From assembly GCF_019904255.1 (NCBI RefSeq), contig NZ_CP063203.1:2242001-2306000 (forward strand): a DNA stretch of 64,000 nucleotides, written 5' to 3'. The DNA comes from Marixanthomonas sp. SCSIO 43207 (GTDB lineage Bacteria > Bacteroidota > Bacteroidia > Flavobacteriales > Flavobacteriaceae). Positions within the stretch are counted from its first letter, which is position 1, and each line of letters begins with the position of its first letter. Shown piece by piece: positions 9,130-16,884 of the stretch. Below the pieces are notes generated by a model, which saw only the letters and a list, made by a program, of their open reading frames with translations, ran no database searches and had not been told where the DNA came from. Both the position numbers and the translations under genes were made by a program.

Positions 9130-9339
9130 ATGAAAAAAAAGATTTCAGCTTTTATAATTACTAGTTTTCTTTTATTATTGAAAGCGAATGCACAAATTCC
9201 GAAAGAAGTTCCGCACCCGGATGACAATAAACCGCTTGATTTATCAAACCCATCTGAGGTAATAATCTACATTATCATTCCTTTATTGTTTATAGTTTTA
9301 TTCTTTATATGGCGCAATAAACGTAAAAAGAACAAATAG
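9130..9339 (+). CDS. Small signal-anchored membrane protein, unknown function
   Basis: The protein has 69 residues. An N-terminal signal peptide (about residues 1-21, ending LLKANAQ) is followed by a short Pro/Asp-rich exported segment, one transmembrane helix (about 43-61, VIIYIIIPLLFIVLFFIW) and a basic cytoplasmic tail RNKRKKNK. This is a small bitopic membrane protein of a type common in flavobacteria. I do not recognise a named family. It diverges from rpoD (134 bp apart) and precedes the aldo/keto reductase gene by 64 bp on the same strand. Confidence 0.7.
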   Translation: MKKKISAFIITSFLLLLKANAQIPKEVPHPDDNKPLDLSNPSEVIIYIIIPLLFIVLFFIWRNKRKKNK

Positions 9340-9403
9340 TTAGTCGTATTACTTCAGAAGAAATAACAACAATTTTATCAATTTAGTACAAAAATATATT
9401 TTT

Positions 9404-10351
9404 ATGAATAAATTATTGCTAGGAAAAACAATTATTAAAACTTCACCAATCATTTTTGGAGGAAACGTATTTGGTTGGACACTCAATGAAAAAGAGTCTT
9501 TTGAGATGCTAGACCTTATTAGTGACCTAGGTATTAACTGTATTGATACGGCAGATGTATATTCCAGATGGCACGATAATAATACTGGTGGAGAGTCTGA
9601 AACCATTATTGGAAACTGGATGAAGTCTCGTGGCAACAGAAAGAAAATGATTATTTGTACAAAAGCCGGAATGGATATGGGGCAAGGAGGAGTTGATATT
9701 TCTGAAAGTCATATGAGAAAATCTATTGAAGATTCTTTAAAGCGACTTCAAACAGATTACATTGATTTGTTTTATGCCCACAAAGATGATGAGAAAACTG
9801 CTCCTGAAGAAACCTTAGGTGTTTTTAAAGAGTATATGGACGATAGAAAAATAAGATATATAGGAGCATCAAACTTTTCAGCAGAGCGGTTACGTGCATT
9901 TATGGAAACTTCTAGAAAAAATGAACTGCCGGCATTTACCGTTTTTCAACCTGAATATAATTTGATAGAACGTAATCAATACGAAGGTGCCATTGAAGAT
10001 GTTTGTAAAGAATACAGACTTGGCGTTGTAAGCTATTTCTCTTTAGCAAGCGGGTTGCTAAGCGGAAAATACAAAACAGAGGCTGATATTGAAAATTCTT
10101 CTAGAAGTAGCTATGTAAAAAAACACTGGAATCAAAAAACAAAAGATATCATTGATGCAGTACAAACAATTGCAAATACTCATAAAGTTACTCCAGCTGC
10201 AGTAGCTCTCACTTGGGTTTTACATAGCCCAACAGTAACAGCTCCTATTGTGAGCGCTACAAAAAAGGAACATTTACAATCATTTAGAGAAGCAAGTTTA
10301 CTTGAGTTAACTAGACTTGAAATGAAAACTTTAAATGAAATTAGTTCTTAA
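9404..10351 (+). CDS. Aldo/keto reductase
   Basis: This 315-residue (alpha/beta)8 NADPH-dependent oxidoreductase has the AKR motifs in order. GINCIDTADVYSRW carries the catalytic Asp and Tyr near residues 46-51, KAGMDMG the Lys, and LQTDYIDLFYAHKDD replaces the usual active-site H with YAHKDD. The C-terminal cofactor-binding part is APIVSATKKEHL. It is closest in pattern to the YajO/Tas-like AKRs with broad aldehyde or ketone substrates. The substrate is unknown. It appears monocistronic. Confidence 0.9.
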   Translation: MNKLLLGKTIIKTSPIIFGGNVFGWTLNEKESFEMLDLISDLGINCIDTADVYSRWHDNNTGGESETIIGNWMKSRGNRKKMIICTKAGMDMGQGGVDISESHMRKSIEDSLKRLQTDYIDLFYAHKDDEKTAPEETLGVFKEYMDDRKIRYIGASNFSAERLRAFMETSRKNELPAFTVFQPEYNLIERNQYEGAIEDVCKEYRLGVVSYFSLASGLLSGKYKTEADIENSSRSSYVKKHWNQKTKDIIDAVQTIANTHKVTPAAVALTWVLHSPTVTAPIVSATKKEHLQSFREASLLELTRLEMKTLNEISS

Positions 10352-10389
10352 TTTCTGTTTTTTTTAAGAAAATGCTCTTCGCCCTTGTA

Positions 10390-10397
10390 TATCTTTG
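10390..10397 (+). promoter_or_regulatory. -7 promoter element (TATCTTTG)
   Basis: This is an exact TAnnTTTG match 42 bp before the ATG at 10440. I see no TTG at the -33 distance, so only one half of the promoter is supported. Confidence 0.4.
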
Positions 10398-10439
10398 GCG
10401 TGCTTATTGCATCTCTTTTAATAAGAAATTAGTGCGCAT

Positions 10440-11093
10440 ATGAAATACTTTTTGTTCGCAGTTGGCCTATGTTTTGTTTCAGTAAACAGTTTGGCACAAA
10501 TAGATAATCAAAATACGAGTGTTCGTTTTGAATCTATTGATGATAATACACCAGATGATACCCCAACCGGGCTAGAATTACCAGATAGAGATATACCTGG
10601 ACTTACCGATACGCAAAAAAATGACGAAGAAACTCCAAACTTGGGAGACACAGAACCAGAAATTAATTTTAATACAGATGATGGTTTATTAGATTACAAA
10701 ACTAATGAAGCACCAAAGTATTTTAAGAAAAAAGACAAACCTGTTTTAGCTGCTTATTTACAAGATCAAAATCTAGGTGATGTAAGTACCAATGGGGAGT
10801 TTGTAACCGTAATGTGTAGAGATCATGAGTATGTTGATGGCGATCGTATACGTGTATATGCCAATAAAGATGTTATTAGGTCTGATATCTCCTTAACCTC
10901 ATCATTCACAACAATTAAATTACCTTTGCAACAAGGAATAAACAATATAGATTTTGAAGCTTTAAACCAAGGAACATCAGGTCCCAATACAGCAGAGTTA
11001 CATGTGTATGATGAAAAAGGACAGCTTATCTCGGCAAAAGAATGGAATTTGGGAACAGGCTACAGAGCTTCATTTGTAATAATTAAAGAATAA
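10440..11093 (+). CDS. Secreted protein of unknown function
   Basis: The protein has 217 residues. The signal peptide (about residues 1-20, ending VNSLAQ) is followed by a strongly acidic Thr/Asp/Pro-rich linker (about 30-90). A compact C-terminal domain of beta strands follows (about 100-217, TVMCRDHEYVDGDRIRVYAN ... AELHVYDEKGQL), resembling an immunoglobulin-like or C2-like beta sandwich. The wording of the C-terminal half (GDRIRVYANKDVI...LPLQQGINNIDFEALNQG) is often seen in flavobacterial secreted proteins of unknown role. I do not assign a function. Confidence 0.75.
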   Translation: MKYFLFAVGLCFVSVNSLAQIDNQNTSVRFESIDDNTPDDTPTGLELPDRDIPGLTDTQKNDEETPNLGDTEPEINFNTDDGLLDYKTNEAPKYFKKKDKPVLAAYLQDQNLGDVSTNGEFVTVMCRDHEYVDGDRIRVYANKDVIRSDISLTSSFTTIKLPLQQGINNIDFEALNQGTSGPNTAELHVYDEKGQLISAKEWNLGTGYRASFVIIKE

Positions 11094-11135
11094 CACTCTT
11101 TTGAAGTATTTTTACTTCTGAAAAAAATAAAAAAT

Positions 11136-11621
11136 ATGCTTACAGAATTTAAAAACCTACCTGAAGATTCACGTATATGGATTTACCAATCTAATAGAAA
11201 GTTAACAGATGATGAAGTTTCTGAAATAGAAGGTAAAACTGCCACATTTTTAAAACAATGGACCGCTCACGGAAGTGATTTACAAGCCGGTTTTGAAATA
11301 AAATACAACCGTTTTATTGTAATAGGACTTAATCAAGCTATTGCTTCAGCATCAGGGTGTAGTATTGATGCATCTGTGCACTTTATTCAAAGTCTCGAAA
11401 AAGATTACAAGGTAGATTTGATGGATAAAATGAATGTGACTTTTTATTCAGGAGATTATATAGCGCATAAAACGCTAGCCGATTTTAGGAAAATGGCAAA
11501 AAACAAATCTGTTTCAAAAAACACCGTTGTTTTTAATAACCTTGTAAATACAAAAGAAGAGTATTTAGAAAATTGGGAAGTGCCTGCAAAGGAGTCTTGG
11601 CACAATCGTTTTTTATCATAG
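11136..11621 (+). CDS. Conserved flavobacterial protein, often mislabelled 'ABC transporter ATPase'
   Basis: This 161-residue soluble protein begins MLTEFKNLPEDSRIWIYQSN. As far as I recall, databases label its family 'ABC transporter ATPase', but the sequence has no Walker A (GxxxxGKS/T), no LSGGQ and no Walker B, so that name should not be used. It has a central hydrophobic pair of strands (NRFIVIGLNQ) and an NHRFLS-like end. The gene sits 18 bp before the GH3 fusion gene and 42 bp after the secreted protein gene, so the three may form one unit. The function is unknown. Confidence 0.7.
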   Translation: MLTEFKNLPEDSRIWIYQSNRKLTDDEVSEIEGKTATFLKQWTAHGSDLQAGFEIKYNRFIVIGLNQAIASASGCSIDASVHFIQSLEKDYKVDLMDKMNVTFYSGDYIAHKTLADFRKMAKNKSVSKNTVVFNNLVNTKEEYLENWEVPAKESWHNRFLS

Positions 11622-11639
11622 TTTTTGTACTTTCGGTTT

Positions 11640-14558
11640 ATGAAAAAATTGCTGTTAACCTCATTGTTTTTAATTACTTTTTTACCTGTTTTTTCGCAAC
11701 AAATTAATCCGTTAATTGTAAAGGAAGATTTTGAAAATCAAAAAAAATGGGTAGATAGCATCTACGGGAATATGTCCTTACAAGAAAAAATAGGACAACT
11801 CTTTATGGTAGATGTTTTTTCTAGTGCTCCAAAGAGTAAAACAAATCAAGTAAAAGATTTAATACAAAATCAATACATTGGTGGTGTTATTTTTTCAAAA
11901 GGAGGTCCTCAAAGACAAGCTCAGTTAAATAATCAATTTCAAGAGGTTTCAAAAACCCCTTTATTAATTGGTATGGACGCAGAGTGGGGTCTTGCTATGC
12001 GACTAGATTCAACCTATGCTTTTCCTTGGAATATGACTCTTGGCGCAATTGAAGATACTGCAATTGTAAGACAAGTAGCCAAAAGAATAGGAGAACAGAG
12101 TAAAAGACTTGGAGTTCATATCAATTTTGCTCCGGTGGTAGACATTAATACAAATCCTAGAAACCCTATTATTGGTAACCGTTCTTTTGGTGAGGATAAA
12201 GAGAATGTCACTGCAAAGGCTTTGGCTTTTATGAGGGGATTTCAACAAGCTGGGGTTTTAGGTAGCGCAAAGCATTTTCCGGGTCACGGTGACACAGAAG
12301 ATGACTCACATAAAGTATTGCCAACTATTGATCATACTCGTTCCAGAATTGATTCCATCGAGTTATATCCTTATAAAAAATTAATTAAAGAAGGTTTAAG
12401 TAGTGTTATGGTAGCTCACTTAAATGTACCTGCTTTAGAAGATAAACTTAACTATCCGTCTTCTCTTTCAAAAAACATAGTTACCAATCTATTAAAAGGA
12501 GAATTAGGCTTTAACGGTTTGGTTTTTACAGATGCTTTAAACATGCGAGGTGTAGCAGATTTTAATGAACCTGGAGAGATTGATTTGGCAGCTTTTTTAG
12601 CAGGAAACGATATACTGCTTATTTCTGAAGATATTCCAAAGGCACACGCGTTATTAGTAAATGCCTATAGAGAAGGAACTATAACTGAAGAGCGTTTGTC
12701 ACATTCTGTAAAAAAAATACTTTATGCAAAATATAAAGTAGGCTTAAATGAATATGAACCTGTAGATTCAGCTTATTTAACTGAAGAATTAAACACTGTT
12801 AATGACGATGCATTGTATGAAAAAACAATGGAAAACGCACTGACAGTGATTAAAAATGACCAAGCTATTTTACCTCTTAAAAATATTGAAGAGAAAAAAA
12901 TAGCCTATGTAAACTTTGGTGATGATTCTGGAGAACATTTTTTAAATCAACTTCAAAAATATGCCGATGTTGATTGGGTAAAAGCAGATAATCTTGATGG
13001 GTACATTCAAAAACTTAAAAACTACAATTATGTGATTATGGGGTTTCATAAAAGCAATGAAAACCCTTGGAAAGATTATAAGTTTACAGAAAATGAATTA
13101 GTTTGGATTTACGAAATAGCTCGAACCAATACAGTGATTCTTGATGTATTTGCCAGACCTTACGCACTTTCAGACTTAAAAACAGCCACAAACTTTGAAG
13201 GAATTGTACTTTCTTATCAAAACAGTGAAGTTTCTCAAGAGTTGTCTGCTCAACTTATTTTTGGTGCACGAGAAGCCAAAGGCAAATTACCTGTATCACT
13301 AGGAGAATTATTTCCCGTAAATACCCGTTATCAAACCAAATCACTCAAACGATTACAATATGGAACACCAGAAAGTGTAGGGGTTAATAGCTATAAACTT
13401 AAAAAAATAGACTCTCTAGCACAAGTTGGGGTGTGGGCAGATATGATGCCTGGAGCTCAAATATTAGTAGCTCGTAAAGGAAAAGTGATATATGATAAAA
13501 CCTTCGGGTACAAAACACAACAAAAAAACGAGGCTATTACTCATACTAATTTATATGACGTAGCTTCATTGACCAAAATATTAGCCACGTTGCCTATGGT
13601 GATGAGCTTGTATGACCAAGGTGTTTTAACGATGGAAACAACTCTTTCTGAAATGCTTCCGGAGTATAAAAACTCTAATAAAGCAGATGTAACTTTAAAG
13701 GAAATGCTTTCACATTATGCACAATTTAAAGCTTGGATTCCTTTTTATACTCACACTCTTGATACAATCACAAAACAGCCTTCCAAAAAATATTACAGCA
13801 CGATAGCAACAAAGAAATATAATGCACAAGTAGCTGAAAACTTATATATGCGTCGCGATTATCAAGATTCTATTTTTGACATTATAAAGGAAAGTGACTT
13901 AAGATCATCAAAAGGCTATAAATACAGTGATTTGCCTTATTATATTTTGAAAAAATACTTAGAAGAATATTATGGAGCACCTCTTGAAGAATTGGTTCAA
14001 AACACCTATTATAGTTCATTAGGAGCCTCACATACTACCTATTTACCTTTAAATAAATTCTCAAAGGAAGATATTGTACCTACAGAAGAAGATTCTTATT
14101 TCAGAATGCAAAAAGTGCAAGGTTATGTTCACGATCAAGGAGCAGCTATGCTAGGCGGAGTGAGTGGTCATGCAGGGCTTTTTAGCACATCAAATGATAT
14201 TGCCAAAATTATGCAAATGTATTTATGGAAGGGCTTTTATGGAGGTAAACGTTATTTTAAACCAGAAACCCTAGATGCTTTTAACACATGTTATTATTGT
14301 GATGAAGATGTAAGGCGTGGTGTAGGTTTCGACAAACCTCAACTAGGAGATGTAGGTCCTACCTGTGGCTGTGTTTCAATGACAAGTTTTGGTCATAGTG
14401 GTTTTACAGGAACCTTTGCTTGGGCAGATCCAGAGGAAGAAATTATTTATATCTTCCTTTCAAATAGAACCTATCCAAGTGCAACAAATAGAAAATTAAT
14501 AAGTAGCGACTTACGTACCAAAATACAACAAGCTATTTATGATGCAATAATATATTAA
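11640..14558 (+). CDS. GH3 beta-N-acetylhexosaminidase fused to a beta-lactamase-fold serine hydrolase
   Basis: The ATG at 11640 (972 residues) is chosen because a signal peptide starts there (MKKLLLTSLFLITFLPVFSQ); five further codons upstream would spoil it. Residues 30-370 are a GH3 barrel of the NagZ type. They carry KHFPGHGDTEDDSH near residue 210, which provides the catalytic His loop, and FTDALNMRGV, which carries the nucleophilic Asp. A GH3 C-terminal alpha/beta domain follows to about 575. Residues 580-972 are a class C beta-lactamase/penicillin-binding fold with SLTK (Ser near 641), YSD and HSG. The likely task is periplasmic breakdown of peptidoglycan fragments by a sugar-cleaving and a peptide- or ester-cleaving domain in one chain. 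bshA follows after 13 bp. Confidence 0.92.
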   Translation: MKKLLLTSLFLITFLPVFSQQINPLIVKEDFENQKKWVDSIYGNMSLQEKIGQLFMVDVFSSAPKSKTNQVKDLIQNQYIGGVIFSKGGPQRQAQLNNQFQEVSKTPLLIGMDAEWGLAMRLDSTYAFPWNMTLGAIEDTAIVRQVAKRIGEQSKRLGVHINFAPVVDINTNPRNPIIGNRSFGEDKENVTAKALAFMRGFQQAGVLGSAKHFPGHGDTEDDSHKVLPTIDHTRSRIDSIELYPYKKLIKEGLSSVMVAHLNVPALEDKLNYPSSLSKNIVTNLLKGELGFNGLVFTDALNMRGVADFNEPGEIDLAAFLAGNDILLISEDIPKAHALLVNAYREGTITEERLSHSVKKILYAKYKVGLNEYEPVDSAYLTEELNTVNDDALYEKTMENALTVIKNDQAILPLKNIEEKKIAYVNFGDDSGEHFLNQLQKYADVDWVKADNLDGYIQKLKNYNYVIMGFHKSNENPWKDYKFTENELVWIYEIARTNTVILDVFARPYALSDLKTATNFEGIVLSYQNSEVSQELSAQLIFGAREAKGKLPVSLGELFPVNTRYQTKSLKRLQYGTPESVGVNSYKLKKIDSLAQVGVWADMMPGAQILVARKGKVIYDKTFGYKTQQKNEAITHTNLYDVASLTKILATLPMVMSLYDQGVLTMETTLSEMLPEYKNSNKADVTLKEMLSHYAQFKAWIPFYTHTLDTITKQPSKKYYSTIATKKYNAQVAENLYMRRDYQDSIFDIIKESDLRSSKGYKYSDLPYYILKKYLEEYYGAPLEELVQNTYYSSLGASHTTYLPLNKFSKEDIVPTEEDSYFRMQKVQGYVHDQGAAMLGGVSGHAGLFSTSNDIAKIMQMYLWKGFYGGKRYFKPETLDAFNTCYYCDEDVRRGVGFDKPQLGDVGPTCGCVSMTSFGHSGFTGTFAWADPEEEIIYIFLSNRTYPSATNRKLISSDLRTKIQQAIYDAIIY

Positions 14559-14571
14559 ACCAAATCCAACC

Positions 14572-15693
14572 ATGAAAATAGCCATTGTTTGTTATCCTAC
14601 TTTTGGCGGAAGTGGCGTAGTTGCTACAGAACTAGGAATTGCTCTTGCACAACGAGGCCACGAAGTTCATTTTGTAACCTACAAGCAACCGGTTCGTTTA
14701 GAGTTACTATCAAAAAAGATTTTTTTCCATGAAGTTTCGGTGCCAGATTATCCGTTATTTCATTATCAACCTTACGAATTAGCGTTGTCAAGCAAACTAG
14801 TAGATACTGTAAAACTTCATAAAATTGATTTACTACACGTTCATTATGCTATTCCGCATGCATACGCAGGATATATGGCAAAAAAAATGCTAGAAGAGGA
14901 GGGTATTTACTTACCTATGGTCACTACTCTTCACGGTACAGATATTACCTTGGTAGGAAATCATCAATTTTATAAACCCGCTGTTACCTTCAGTATTAAT
15001 AAAAGTGATGTTGTTACTTCGGTTTCTCAAAGTTTGAAAGATGATACCAACAGACTTTTTGATCTTGAAAAAGATATTCAAGTTGTTCCCAACTTTATCG
15101 ATATGAGTAAACACGACAATCCTTACACAGATTGTCAACGAGAGTTAATGGCAGAACCCGAGGAGCGGATAATAACCCATATAAGTAACCTTCGGGAGGT
15201 AAAACGAGTTACTGATGTTATCGAGATTTTTGATAGAATTCAAGAAAAAATACCTTCAAAGTTATTAATGGTAGGAGAAGGGCCTGAAAAAGAAAAATGT
15301 GAAGAGCTATGCATCAAAAAAGGTATAGAAAAAAAGGTAGTTTTCTTAGGTAATAGTAGTGAAGTAAATAAAATTTTATGTTTTACAGATTTATTTTTAT
15401 TGCCTTCAGAAAAGGAAAGTTTTGGGTTGGCAGCCTTAGAAGCTATGGCTTGCGGTGTACCCGTCATATCAAGTAATACCGGCGGACTTCCCGAAGTAAA
15501 CAAAGACGGAATAAGCGGTTATCTTAGCGATGTAGGTAATGTTGATGAAATGGCCGAAAAAGCTTTATCTATTCTATCTTCACAACAAACTTTGGCAAAA
15601 TTTAAAACACAAGCCAAAGAAATTGCAAATACATTTGATACTAAAAAAATTGTACCTTTATATGAGAAGGTGTATGAGCAGGCTGTTAAATAA
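14572..15693 (+). CDS. bshA: N-acetyl-alpha-D-glucosaminyl L-malate synthase (bacillithiol synthesis)
   Basis: This 373-residue GT4 glycosyltransferase has the features of BshA: the N-terminal nucleotide-sugar loop CYPTFGGSGVVATELG, the segment LLHVHYAIPHAYAGYMAK, TTLHGTDITLVG, the C-terminal VGEGPEKEK, and the EX7E motif in KESFGLAALEAMACGVPVI near residue 281. BshA joins UDP-GlcNAc and L-malate in the first step of bacillithiol synthesis. No bshB or bshC is in the window, so the pathway genes are dispersed. It lies 13 bp after the GH3 fusion gene and 27 bp before the lipoprotein gene, on the same strand. Confidence 0.93.
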   Translation: MKIAIVCYPTFGGSGVVATELGIALAQRGHEVHFVTYKQPVRLELLSKKIFFHEVSVPDYPLFHYQPYELALSSKLVDTVKLHKIDLLHVHYAIPHAYAGYMAKKMLEEEGIYLPMVTTLHGTDITLVGNHQFYKPAVTFSINKSDVVTSVSQSLKDDTNRLFDLEKDIQVVPNFIDMSKHDNPYTDCQRELMAEPEERIITHISNLREVKRVTDVIEIFDRIQEKIPSKLLMVGEGPEKEKCEELCIKKGIEKKVVFLGNSSEVNKILCFTDLFLLPSEKESFGLAALEAMACGVPVISSNTGGLPEVNKDGISGYLSDVGNVDEMAEKALSILSSQQTLAKFKTQAKEIANTFDTKKIVPLYEKVYEQAVK

Positions 15694-15720
15694 CAGATGT
15701 TTATACAAAAAAAATTTTTT

Positions 15721-16182
15721 ATGAGGTATATATGCTTATTAAGTTTAGTTGTATTGTTTTCTTGCAAAGGCATTGAATCGTCTTCAGAAAAAGAAGGTGA
15801 TAATATTGCGTTTCAAACGTTAATTACTGCTTCTCAAAGCAATATTGAAAAACCACAGCAAACCATTATTTCTTCTCAAAAACAATTACAACAAGTTTTT
15901 TCTGAAATTAATAAAATCCGAAAACCCGGAATTCCTATTCCAGAAATAAACTTTAATGATGAAGTTGTAGTTTTTATAAATATGGGGCAAAGTTCTACCG
16001 GAGGTTATTCTGTTGAGGTAGAATCTATAAAAAAAATAAATGATGAGATCGTGGTATTTGTAGGCGGTGACTCTCCAGAGCCCAATGATAATGTTACAAT
16101 GGTAATTACTACTCCTTTTACTATGGTAAAACTAAATAAACAAAAATTGCCCATTGTTTTTAAACCTAGTAAAACTGAATAA
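15721..16182 (+). CDS. PrcB-domain lipoprotein
   Basis: The ATG at 15721 gives 153 residues starting MRYICLLSLVVLFSCKG, a lipoprotein signal with the lipobox Cys at residue 15. The C-terminal half matches the PrcB C-terminal domain pattern: VVVFINMGQSSTGGYSVEVE, then VTMVITTPFTMVKLNK. PrcB was first described as a subunit of a spirochaete surface protease complex (dentilisin). Here there is no adjacent subtilisin, so the partner is unknown. A hairpin terminator follows 8 bp after the stop. Confidence 0.8.
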   Translation: MRYICLLSLVVLFSCKGIESSSEKEGDNIAFQTLITASQSNIEKPQQTIISSQKQLQQVFSEINKIRKPGIPIPEINFNDEVVVFINMGQSSTGGYSVEVESIKKINDEIVVFVGGDSPEPNDNVTMVITTPFTMVKLNKQKLPIVFKPSKTE

Positions 16183-16189
16183 TCATAAA

Positions 16190-16220
16190 AAAAGCCCTTG
16201 TATCAACAACAAGGGCTTTT
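16190..16220. terminator. Bidirectional rho-independent terminator
   Basis: A perfect 12-bp stem (AAAAGCCCTTGT/ACAAGGGCTTTT) with a 7-nt loop lies between two convergent genes. The arms begin and end with A and T runs, so it can serve the PrcB-like gene on the plus strand and the barrel gene on the minus strand. Confidence 0.88.
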
Positions 16221-16243
16221 GCTTTAAGTGTTATGTGATTTAT

Positions 16244-16741
16244 TTAAAATTGATATCGTACGCCAAGGGCTATATCAAAGTCTACATCATCGTTGTAATC
16301 TCCAAAACCAAATTCGGGTCTAAAGTCTAATGATAACAACAGCGGAATATCAAAATTATACTCAATACCTATATCTCCTGCTAAAAAAATATACGTTTCA
16401 GAGTCATCAAAATCATTATCATCAAAGAAATCGTCATCAAAATCTACTTGAGCAATACCAGCACCAGGACCAGCATACCAATTAAATCCGCCGTCTATAT
16501 TCCAAACCCATTGGTATAAACCTACAAGTTTATAAGCATCAAAATCATCTCTGCTTCTCCATCCTAATCCAAATTCAAGTCGGTTATTATTACTACCTAC
16601 TGCACGTTGATAGTTAATTTCAGTACCAAACCCATCACTGTCACCTAGGCGTAAACCAATAGCATTATCAGCAATTTCTTGAGCATTGGCGCTAAATGTA
16701 AACGCTCCAATAGCTACTAAAATCAATACAAGTTTTTTCAT
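16244..16741 (-). CDS. Outer-membrane beta-barrel protein
   Basis: The protein has 165 residues. The signal peptide (MKKLVLILVAIGAFTFSANAQ) is followed by alternating amphipathic strands ending in the terminal aromatic ALGVRYQF, the usual outer-membrane insertion signal. A loop near residues 105-120 is very rich in Asp/Phe (FDDDFFDDNDFDDSE), which may bind divalent cations. The barrel has about eight strands, the size of OmpW/OmpX-like proteins. It has its own -7 element (16770) and shares an A-rich leader with the OmpA-like gene. Confidence 0.8.
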   Translation of the reverse strand: MKKLVLILVAIGAFTFSANAQEIADNAIGLRLGDSDGFGTEINYQRAVGSNNNRLEFGLGWRSRDDFDAYKLVGLYQWVWNIDGGFNWYAGPGAGIAQVDFDDDFFDDNDFDDSETYIFLAGDIGIEYNFDIPLLLSLDFRPEFGFGDYNDDVDFDIALGVRYQF

Positions 16742-16769
16742 AATTGTTGTTTTAAGTTTGTTAACAGAA

Positions 16770-16777
16770 CAAATGTA
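16770..16777 (-). promoter_or_regulatory. -7 promoter element (TACATTTG) of the barrel-protein gene
   Basis: This is an exact TAnnTTTG match on the minus strand, 28 bp before the ATG at 16741. No obvious -33 TTG is present. Confidence 0.5.
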
Positions 16778-16884
16778 AGTTGATTATACGTACGCTTATG
16801 TTAACGCGTTCCTAACTTTAAAAGTGTTTTTTAGAAAGTTTTGTTAATGAATATCTCTCGTTTTTTTACATTTACATAGACACT

